From NCBI GenBank assembly GCA_008704415.1, contig VXIS01000228.1, positions 16,211-80,210 on the forward strand: a stretch of DNA of 64,000 bases, given 5' to 3'. Below the pieces are notes generated by a model that did not search any database, had not been told where the DNA came from, and worked only from the letters and a program-made list of their open reading frames with translations. Positions 55,826-64,000 of the stretch are shown here, in pieces (position 1 is the stretch's first letter; each line of letters begins with the position of its first letter). Source of the stretch: Sphaerosporella brunnea (taxonomy: Eukaryota; Ascomycota; Pezizomycetes; Pezizales; Pyronemataceae). The translations under genes were made by a program, and so were the position numbers.

Positions 55826-57585
55826 TCAGTACTGCTTCCGGGGTCCATATTCCTCCCACGCCTCATCGAATCCCACACTCCTCGCCCAACGCGCACCCTC
55901 CGCCTCGACCGAATCCACACCTGTGCATTCTTCAGTACGGCCTCACCCAACGCCGCCAAAGGGACAACCTACACATCTGGGCGATTTTGATCCACATATC
56001 ACCCTTGACGAGGAATCCCTTCTCCTCATGTGCCTGATAAGGCGCACAAATCTTTTCACCATTGATACACGCTCTCACAAACTTTGCCGTGTGGCCATCA
56101 TCCTCCACCTTCAGCGTGCGGTCAATTATGTTCAGCCACGGATTGGTCTCTGGGTTTTCCTTGGGCACATAGTTCCGGATGTCATTGACTCGCAGCTCCG
56201 GCGCACGTCGTGACGCATACAATGCCAAATCGTGCCGTCCCTTCCACTCAAGAAGTCGCACCTTGTTCGCCAACGAAATCCACTCTTGTCTGAGGTACAC
56301 CGGCAGGAAAAGTGATGAGTTATGGCCATGCATATAACTGGACCTAGTCAGTATCCTACCCCATACGCATGGCACCGGCACTGCAAAAAATGATCTGCCA
56401 TTCGAACCGCCCCACGAATGTGCGCTGTTGTGGCTGTGTTGTTAAATCCGGGGTCGCTTCCCCAGATGCGGCAAATACCCTCCCGAAGCGGACATTTTTC
56501 AAATGGATTCTTAGTCTGCCAATGGTCAAATGGCGTGACGGCCCAACATCCCGATAGCAGGAGCCGCAGGAACGAGAGGGCAGGCGACGGTTGGTGGGTC
56601 TCCGAACGGCAGATCATTTTTTTCTTGCTGGAAAAGAAGGGACAGGGAGGGGGAGGACAAACTAGAAATCCATTTTGATCTCCTTATCCTCCCTCTGCGC
56701 AGCCGCCGTGAACAGTGCCACAGCATTGATACTCTCAGCCAATTTCTCCTGCAGCTTTTCCACGGGAACAGTGTATTGGGAAGCGTAAGACAACATCTCC
56801 TGCGAGGCCCGCTCAAGAACTCCTTTGATTTTGTTCCCATCTGCCCATCGCGGTGCCAACCGCAACTTCTCGTCGCATCGGATTTTGTTCAGTAATGCCT
56901 CCAGCGTCGTATCTCCCGCCGCGGCGGCGACTTGAGCTTTCTCCTCCGCCGGTATGAACAACTCCCGCATCCATGCGTCTTGTATCGCAGCCATTGCCAA
57001 TCCCTCCGCCACAATCACAGGTTGCCGAAACTCAATCCCATAGCCTACATGAATGAACGGGTGCAAAAACCCTGCAAAAAACCTGACCAACATATCATCC
57101 GCCGTTTCCGTGCGCGCGAAAAGCGTCCTATTCACAACCTTCTCATATCCATGTTTTTCAATTTCTTTGGTGAAGTATTCCAGGAAGATGCTGTAGGCAG
57201 CGGCATTGCCTAGATATCCCTTCCACCGTGCTGGTTCGGAGAGGTCCGCCTCAGATGGAGAAGTGGGAGGCGTGACGGAGGAGAGATCGCGTTGGTAGCT
57301 AGATTCCCGCGTGTAACCAGTGTTGATGACTCTCGCTGGAGCGCCAAGGTCGTAGATAGCGAGGAGATGATGGACGAGATGGTTGTGCCGTCCAAAAGTG
57401 TCAAAGAATATGTGGTGCGTTCGATGGTTCTCCGATAGGCGTTCGTTGACTGCGTTTGCGGAAGCCGGTGTGATACCGGGGAGATTACACACACCGGTTG
57501 TGGCGGCGGTGAGGCGGACTGCTGGGGTCGACATTGCGGCCCGTCGAACTACAGGCTGGAGAGGTCTTACGAGTGTACGATGCAT
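55826..57585 (-). CDS. Questin oxidase-like protein (AflY family)
   Basis: Three exons (56663-57585, 55973-56337, 55826-55920) with introns of 325 and 52 bases give 460 residues. The start looks like a mitochondrial presequence (MHRTLVRPLQPVVRRAAMST). Family motifs follow: ENHRTHHIFFDTFGRHNHLV, HHLLAIYDLGAPARVI, GNAAAYSIFLEYFTKEI, FFAGFLHPFIHVGYGIEF, and after the long intron MHGHNSSLFLPVYL then KVRLLEWKGRHDLALYASR. The splice to GFDEAWEEYG at the end is typical too. The family includes questin oxidase (Baeyer-Villiger ring opening in geodin synthesis) and AflY of aflatoxin synthesis; most members have unknown substrates. There is no secondary-metabolite cluster around it here, so a different oxidation is likely. 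Intron 1 is unusually long and holds an open frame. Confidence 0.8.
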
Positions 57586-57899
57586 CGTTCGCGGGGTCCT
57601 CAGTAGTCATATGTATTTTGATCCTGGCCCCCACTGTGGGCGTTCGTGATGTGACGTCACTCCCTGCCCCGCATCTTCCTTGCTCTGAACAGCTTGTCGC
57701 ATGATTACTCGTGCCAAGGTGACTACCGTCACCCCCGGTCGCTCGCAGGCTCGCTTCCCAGGGGCACTCCGATGGAGTGCCAGACAGTCCAACAATAGTC
57801 ACTAAGACCAACGATAGAATTTTTCGACCGCCGCCCCATCGACCCCATTTTCACCACCACCACCACCACCACCGCCACCACCACTATTACGACTAAACC
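57586..57899. other. Upstream of questin oxidase-like gene
   Basis: About 310 bases ending in a CCA/CCG trinucleotide run (57853-57882). Holds the promoter of the minus-strand gene. Confidence 0.45.
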
Positions 57900-58025
57900 A
57901 TGCAGCAAGCTGAGTCCTATAAGTCCGTTGAGACCCGAATCCAAGCTGCGATCGAGGTTCTTCAGAAGAGAGATGTAGTCAACATCGCTGCTGCAGCTCG
58001 CGAGTTTAACCTTCCAAAACAATGA
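57900..58025 (+). pseudogene. N-terminal HTH fragment of a pogo-type transposase
   Basis: ATG at 57900 opens 41 residues: MQQAESYKSVETRIQAAIEV then LQKRDVVNIAAAAREFNLP and a stop. This is the start of the Psq-type helix-turn-helix of fungal DDE_1 transposases. The protein ends in mid-domain. The same broad family is present as a C-terminal relic at 22135-22830. Confidence 0.6.
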
Positions 58026-58175
58026 TTTTGAGCTTGATGGAACAGTCGACTAGCTTAAAGCAATCTGCTCGGACCGAATAACAGGCTGACAGAGGCCCAA
58101 AAACTGTCTGTCTGCATGTATCTTGATTGATTAGATGCTATCGGTGCTCAAGCTCGCATGAAAATGGTCACTAGC

Positions 58176-58937
58176 TGTTACACCCACCTCCCACAGTATC
58201 ATTTCTGGTACCCCCTTACGAGTTATGCCTACATCACTTTAAGGGTTACGTAACGGTTTATTGACGTTGATGATTATCAACAGTGAGGCTGTATAATCAT
58301 CTATAAGTCCACTCTATCAGGAAGTGTCCTAAGAGTTACAAGACTTACGTCATAATGACGATGGTGAAGTTAGTTGCCGGAACCCATAGTAAAAGTGTTC
58401 TTTTCTGGGTACAAAATAACTCACCATTCGTGCACATACAAGTGAATAATTGGCAACTGTATTGGTTTAACACCTTGCAGTTGTCACAGATTATTCACCG
58501 TGAGTTATGTGGCAAAAAGTAGTTAGTTACCGGTTCCCATAGAAAAAGAGTTTTTTACAGGGTACAAAATAACTCACATTACGTTGCATCCAACCGTTAT
58601 ACCGAAACGTACCCGGTAGGTATATGAGGGGAGCACCTATGACAAGACTTGATAAGTACCGGAGTCACTTTGGCAATTAGTCATCACGTCATAGCTACTG
58701 GGGCACTTCAAAAGGGCATTCCAGGCATTAAAGCTTATGCATTCAATGACGCCATAGCTGCAGAAGAGTGTCCAAGTAGGAGTGGGGGTTATCTATAATC
58801 CCTGGCTAGTCAAAGAAGCTTGGTACCTTTACGTGGGCATTGGGGCAATTGTTCATCCGAGGATTGGAAATCAACTTTGAGGCTCAGAGGCAAATCCGTC
58901 AAGATATAACTCAAGAGATTTCCCTTGAGTTGAGAGA
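58176..58937 (+). mobile_element. LTR fragment, family R, copy A (truncated)
   Basis: Starts TGTTACACCCACCTCCCACA and matches copy B (61481-62372) in inverted orientation over about 760 bases, with mostly transition-type differences. It breaks off at GAGTTGAGAGA, exactly where the gypsy LTR begins. It contains an internal duplication: GGTACAAAATAACTCAC occurs twice, 150 bases apart, each time after a GTTAGTT...CCCATAG stretch. Confidence 0.65.
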
Positions 58938-60281
58938 TGTCACGGGTATGGTCACGTGACATGTGCTCTAAGTAGTCAGCTAGGGGAATAGAATAGAGTC
59001 TGCATAGTGATCGCCTCGAGGGCACGTGATAGCCGGGTGGCTCCGGATCATAGTAGCTAGCTTGAGTGACGCTATGGAAGAACTCGGAGATCGGATGCCT
59101 CAGGTAGGACGCTACCTGGGAAGAGCATCCGGTTCGGAGATAACAATAGTATAGGCTATTGTTAGAGCTCTTCCGAGATATCTTCGTTGACCTGCCTGTT
59201 CCAGGAACTAGCCTGACGATCGGAGGGGTCAGGAGTGATCAACCAGAAGGCGTAGAGCCGAAAAAGGGAAGAATCACTCGGCCTAGAACCTCCATAGTAA
59301 GTGTGGTTGTTGCGTAGGGCACGCGACGCAGAAGATCGGGAGATGGAGCCAATAGGGCTGAGCATCTTCCTGCAGCACGAGAATACAACGCTTATGGAGC
59401 GGGGTATCCGGGTGCGACCCATGTCTATGACTCATGATTTGGAATCAAAGAGTGAGTCATAGCAAGGTGGGGCGATCTCTGTGCGCGCCTTGACGCCCGC
59501 AGTCGTAGAGACTGTCGGAAAGCCAGCAAGGAGTAAAGGCTGAGTATTACTCAGGGAGACGGTAGTCTCTGGAGCGGCGTTCTACTAGAAGTAGGATTGC
59601 TTCCGCCGAGAGAACCCCTTTATCTTCAGCAACAAGAACCATTAGTGTCCACCCAACAAGATAGCCCTTAAAATTCTATTGTTTAGGATTTTGCCTTGCT
59701 TTTCCCCAAGGTCACGAGTTCAATTCCACGACACTCTGGTAGACAGAGCCTCGTTACAAGAGACTACCTATAACGGAGAGGGTCGGAAACAGGCTGGAGG
59801 GGCCCAAGGTACTTACGTAAAGAGGGTTATCGGACAGGTTCAGGAACGAGGGGCCGGGACAGGATCTGAAGGCAGGACGAGAGGCACGACGCGCACGGTC
59901 AGGGTTCAGATTGGAACGAGGGTACTCAAATTGACATACAAAGGTTCAGTAAAGAGGAAAGGAAAACAAACAACAAAGCGGAAGCGAATGCTCCTTATAG
60001 CAATCACGTGATCGCGGTGCGCCGCGCCACGTGGTAGCCGAACATAACCTCGGCTCGGAGCCATCCCACCAAGCCTCCCTACAGAGCCTCATCACGACAC
60101 CACAAACAACCCCCACTTCTGAACTTCACCACGTGATAACCATCCATGGGGGGGTAAATCTGAGAACAGAAAAAGAATCAGCATCCTTTGAAGTCTGAGA
60201 TCTGAGAGTTCCAGCCGATTCCATGGAGAGTAAAAGCCAGTAGCTTAGTCGGAAAACTCCATCCAAACTCGCGCCGTGACA
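58938..60281 (-). mobile_element. 3' LTR of a Ty3/gypsy element
   Basis: 1344 bases with perfect 8-base terminal inverted repeats (TGTCACGG at 58938, CCGTGACA ending at 60281). Directly inside, on the minus strand, is a purine tract, GGAGGGAGATAC, as the polypurine tract, 35 bases after the pol stop. Contains several CACGTG/CACGTGA words and a 50-base palindrome-like region near 59150. Confidence 0.7.
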
Positions 60282-60315
60282 GTATCTCCCTCCTACGGCT
60301 GAGCTCTGGCGAAGC

Positions 60316-61474
60316 TCATTCATCTTCTGGCAAAGACTCCGGCTTGTCCGGATAGGCCTCGTGGAAGCGATCGATAGCTTCCAGACCATTGACCATCTCG
60401 GCTGTTTCCCACTTCGGCCGATCGTAGCCGGTCCACTTGACCAAATACTGGAGCTTAGGCCACCATCCATGCAGTCGGGAGTCCAATATCCGATCGACGA
60501 ACCACTCATGCTCACCTTCAATCTTCACCGGAAATGGTGGGTCCTGTTGTTGTCCCGGATAAGGATCATCGGGTGCCGGTTCCAGGAGGGAGACGTGGAA
60601 GACTGGGTGGACATGCATATCCTCATGGAGCCGGAGGCGGTAGGCGTATGCCGAGACCTTCTCGGTAACCTCAAACGGGCCGTGACGCTTATTGTCCAGC
60701 TTAATGGCTGGACGCGGAGTCTTCCAATTCTGGGCATCAAGCCAGACCTTGTCTCCGACCTGATAATCAGGAGCCGGTATGCGGTGCTCGTCGGCGTTGT
60801 CCTGATATCTCATCTGGGCCTGTAAGAGTTCCGTACGAAGGTGTGAGTGGATCTCCGATAGCGTCCTGGCAGTAGTTAAGGCTCTGCGGTCATCAACGTT
60901 GTTGGGGGCTGCAGGGGACAGATCAAACTGGTAACGAGGATCGAAGCCCTTGTTGGCAAAGAATGGTGATGAGCCATGAGCTTCTGATGCCTGGTTGTTG
61001 GTTGCGAACTCGGCCAGCGGCAGCCAGTCGGCCCAGTCATCCTGGAGGTAGTTGATGTAGGCCAGAAGATACTGCTCCATAATCGCGTTGGTCCTTTCGG
61101 TCTGTCCATCAGTCTGTGGGTGGAAGGCCGTTGAGAGGCGACGTTCGATTCCAAGCCTTCCACAGAGATGTTCCCAAAAGTCCGATGCAAACTGTGGTCC
61201 ACGGTCCGAGACTATGGTGAGTGGCAAGCCGTGAAGGCGGAACACGTGCTGGATGAAGAGGTCGGCTAGTCCTGCTGCGTCAACATTGGTCCGGCAAGGG
61301 ATCAGATGTCGCTCCTTCGTAAGGCGGTCAACCACAACCCAAATCGCATCACAGCCTTGTGACCATGGGAGTCCGGTGACGAAGTCCATTGATATGTCCT
61401 GCCAGGGGCGTTCTGGGATCAGGAAAAGACACTTATTAGGCGAAGAGCTTTCAGATACGTGATTGGTAAAGATT
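60316..61474 (-). pseudogene. Ty3/gypsy pol 3' part: integrase core and chromodomain
   Basis: On the minus strand an uninterrupted frame runs from near 61474 to a stop at 60316. The integrase core has ISMDFVTGLPWSQGCDAIWV, LTIVSDRGPQFASDFWEHLC and HPQTDGQTERTNAIMEQYLL (catalytic D, D, E). A GPFEVTEKVSAYAYRL segment and HPVFHVSLLEP follow, then a chromodomain, LQYLVKWTGYDRPKWE, near the end. This is the chromovirus clade; its chromodomain steers integration to heterochromatin. Reverse transcriptase and RNase H, which should precede integrase, are missing: copy B of LTR R stands in their place. The ORF is intact where present, so the element decayed recently. Confidence 0.9.
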
Positions 61475-61480
61475 TGCTAA

Positions 61481-62372
61481 TGTTACGAGTATATTCGTAC
61501 CGAAGGGAAAATTGAATAAAGATTCGAAACAAATATAGATTGTGTAAACAACAATATTGTTAAGGCTGAAGCTCACAATATCCTAACAATGATCTCTGCT
61601 AACACTAGTGGTCTCTCAACTCGAGGGAAATCTCGCGGGTTATATCCTGACGGATTCGCCTTTGAGCCTCCAAGTTAATTTCCAATTCTCGGACGAACAA
61701 TTGCCCCGATTGCCACGTAAGGGTACCGAGCTTCTTTGACTAGCCAGGGATTATAGATAACCCCCACTCCAACTCGGACACTCTTCTGCAGCTATGGCGT
61801 GATTGAACGCGTAAGCTTTGATGCCTAGAATGCCCTATTGAAGTGCCGCAGTAGCTAAGATGTGATGACCAATTGCCAAAGTGACTTTGATACTTATCAA
61901 GTCTTGTCACAGGTACTCCCCTTATATACCCACCGGGTACGTTTGGGTATAACGGTTGGGCGCAACGTAAGGTGAGATATTTTGTACCCTGGAAAAAACT
62001 ATTTTTCTATGAGAACTGGCAACTAACCACTTTTTACCCTATAACTCACGATGAATAACCTGTGACAGCTGCAAGGTTTTAGACCAACACAGTTGTCATT
62101 ATTCACTTGTATGCGTACGCATGGTGAGTTATTTTGCACCCAGGTAAGAATACTTTTACCATAGGTTCCCGCAACTAACTTCACCACCGCTATTATGACG
62201 TAAGTTTTGTAACTCTGAGGACACTTCCTGATAGAGTGGACTCATTGATGATTATACAGCCTCACTGTTGATAATCATCAACGTCAATAAACCGTTATGT
62301 AACCCTTAAGGTAATGTAGGCATAACTTGTAAGAGGGTACCAGAAATTATACTGTGGGAGATGGGTGTAACA
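61481..62372 (-). mobile_element. LTR family R, copy B (complete LTR, 892 bases)
   Basis: On the minus strand it begins TGTTACACCC and ends CGTAACA, i.e. perfect TGTTAC/GTAACA tips. It sits between the protease piece and the integrase piece of the gypsy element. The bases beside it (GCTAA on the left, CCCAT on the right) do not form a target duplication, so it is not a simple solo-LTR insertion; deletion of the pol middle went with it. Confidence 0.65.
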
Positions 62373-62645
62373 CCCATGGTGCCGCATCCAATGGATGTCA
62401 AGAATAAGAGGGTAGTGGGCGAGTTTGGTAATGAAGGCGGGCCACGTCTCCTTGTGTCCGCCAATTGACATTTCAACCTTGACAATGTGAATAATGTTCT
62501 CTGAGGAGATGAGTTTACCGTCTATAACCTTGAGGGCACCAGGAATGTGAATGACATACTGGGGAAAGTAATGTTGTCTGGTAAATTCTTCGTCGATGAA
62601 AGGAAAACTGGTAACTCTGTAGGGTGTGGATATGGGTCGAGCCAT
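62373..62645 (-). pseudogene. Ty3/gypsy pol 5' part: protease fragment
   Basis: Minus strand. VIHIPGALKVIDGKLISSEN precedes ETWPAFITKLAHYPLILDIH and WMRHHG, the segment around the LGxPWL motif of gypsy aspartic proteases. It ends exactly at the tip of LTR R copy B. Together with the integrase piece it looks like one minus-strand element with an internal replacement, though they could be from two copies. Confidence 0.6.
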
Positions 62646-63050
62646 GGATGGTGTAGGGCGGGGTTTAGGTTGAGTGATGCAAAGTGCACCTAGCTAGATA
62701 GACACTCCAGGACGAACCCAGAATAGACTTAGACCTCTACATACCACTATACCCACCTCTCAACTGGTAGCAGCACCCAGATTCAACAGCCCCGCAAAGG
62801 AGGGTGTGGGTTTTTCTTTCTGCCTCCTTCTACCAAGCGACGGAGTTCCGCGACAACAAGCAAGCAAGCGACGTGTTTCCGCGACAACACAACGACAAGT
62901 AAGTGATAAGATGTTGTGACGACACAATCCCACAACAACTCAAAAAACAAAACGATCCGGCGACGACACGATCCTGCGACAACACGATAACACGACAAAA
63001 AGACAACACGACAAAAGGATAACAAACCATCAACACCGGCGACTATTGCA
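62646..63050. other. Head-to-head junction and leader of plus-strand gag
   Basis: About 400 bases between the minus-strand protease piece and the plus-strand gag. CTGGTAGCAGCACCCAGATT at 62765-62784 resembles a primer-binding site (TGGTAGCAG type) and is followed by a CGACAA-rich leader. No LTR was recognised directly upstream of it. Confidence 0.4.
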
Positions 63051-64000
63051 ATGAATTCAATGCAAGCCCAATCGGAGATAGACGTAACCGTTTGGCCCTT
63101 TGTCGAGGACTTTGACAGAGCCGTTCGGTATCACTCCACTACACTGGAGGATGGAGAGCGACGAGTACAGGTGGTTGCTCTTGATGCAGTCCGCGAGCAG
63201 TACCACAACTGGAGAGCCCAGTACGAGCAGCTGTTGACGCTTAACGACGAGTTGGCCTTTGAGCATGACCAGCTGCAAATACAGCTGACGGCTACCATGC
63301 AGGCACCTTCAAACCGTGAAGCTGCCTTAGAGGCTGAGATTGTTTCTCTTAAGGCGGATCTCGCTGCAAAGGTGTCTACGTCAAGCAATGCAGAGCCGGC
63401 GAAGTGGCAGAGAGAGTACGAAAAACAGGGAGATATGGCGGTTAAGTGGCGGAAACGGTACGATACAGTTAATGAGTTGGCCCTCAAGATTCCTTCATAT
63501 CAGGCTGCCAGCCCTCAAGCTCTACAGCCGCAACCCATCATCATCCAGGCCCCATCACGATAATCTAAGGATCACCTCCTTGACCACAAACTGACAATAT
63601 TTACAGGAGCTAAGGATTTCGAAACTGTTGCAACCTTCCTTGGCCAAGTCAAGCACTACGTGGAACAGGGCGGTGACGCCTTTCCCGAACGTTCAACCGA
63701 CCAAGATGGTCGTTCCTTTGAGCTCTCTTTGGATGACAAACTTGTGGATACCTTGTGGCGATACGTGAACAGGGAGGTTCTTGACTGGTTTAACCGGGCA
63801 ACCAATATCGCACGATTGCCCCCCCACAACCATGCCTATCGGATCTCCTGGCAGCAGTTGTGTACCCTCTTCAAGGACTACTATGTGCCCAAGATTGCCA
63901 AGTCAGTGGTTCGTACACAATAGCGAGAGCTCAAGTTTACAAGGAACGACATGGTAGGCTTCAACAAGCGTGCTTACGAGCTCATCAAGCTGCTCGGTGG
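63051..64000 (+). pseudogene. Retrotransposon gag with two in-frame stops (runs off the window)
   Basis: From ATG 63051 one frame continues to the window edge apart from TAA at 63561 and TAG at 63921. The first 170 residues are coiled-coil rich (ALEAEIVSLKADLAAKV). The second part has the gag core: TGAKDFETVATFLGQVKHYV, LVDTLWRYVNREVLDWFNRA and ISWQQLCTLFKDYYVPK. Both stops are explained by C-to-T changes at CpA (CAA to TAA, CAG to TAG). Nucleocapsid and pol lie beyond the window. Confidence 0.8.

Noticed and set aside
55826..57585. Aflatoxin- or geodin-type biosynthetic cluster around the questin oxidase-like gene
   Set aside because: No polyketide synthase, P450, or cluster regulator nearby; the neighbours are housekeeping genes and retroelements.

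Overview
The window is nuclear DNA of a filamentous ascomycete fungus (Pezizomycotina). The evidence is protein-coding genes broken by short GT-AG introns (about 42 to 160 bases), a fungal-type gene set (AspE-class septin, Zn2Cys6 regulator, PAP1-like bZIP factor, questin-oxidase family enzyme, an annexin and Atg16), and transposon relics with nonsense codons of the kind left by repeat-induced point mutation. I cannot name the class or species. Gene density is low and intergenic DNA is rich in small inverted-repeat elements.

Left part (1-20.5 kb): the end of an unknown membrane-anchored protein; a large fungal methyltransferase-fold protein (2.3-4.6 kb); Atg16; a tiny Cys-rich zinc-binding protein; a tail-anchored Ubc6/UBE2J ubiquitin-conjugating enzyme; a zone of MITEs including a hAT-type element with an 8-base target duplication; a TATA-driven small gene start; a HEN1-type small-RNA methyltransferase; a C2H2 zinc-finger protein; and an 895-residue Zn2Cys6 transcription factor.

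Middle (20.5-35 kb) is accessory and decayed: a tRNA-Ser-like relic, a pogo/Tigger transposase relic, a polytopic fungal membrane protein with a problematic frame junction, a TatD-family nuclease gene wrecked by mutations and by a 400-base palindromic insertion, a roughly 340-base inverted duplication, a Tc1/mariner transposase scrap, and two adjacent hairpin MITEs.

Right part (35-57.6 kb) is a conserved block: AspE septin and a proline-rich annexin (convergent); annexin and a PLP2-type phosducin-like protein (divergent); a bZIP factor; an acetyl-CoA transporter; a second phosducin-like protein of the PhLP1/BDM-1 type; a LINE relic; and a questin-oxidase-like gene. Several of these act in cortex and membrane organisation (septin, annexin), G-protein and chaperone signalling (two phosducins), autophagy and ER ubiquitination (Atg16, Ubc6) and ER acetylation (acetyl-CoA transporter). 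They are housekeeping genes rather than one pathway.

The right edge (57.9-64 kb) is a nest of retroelements: a chromodomain Ty3/gypsy element on the minus strand with its 1.34 kb LTR, two inverted copies of an unrelated LTR (one lying exactly between the protease and integrase pieces), and a plus-strand gag with two in-frame stops. The best candidates for undescribed biology are the hairpin MITE family built from alternating AGTCACT/AGTGACT units, and the combination of a HEN1 small-RNA methyltransferase with a hairpin-rich, mutated repeat landscape. I see no clear sign of a wholly new multi-gene system.
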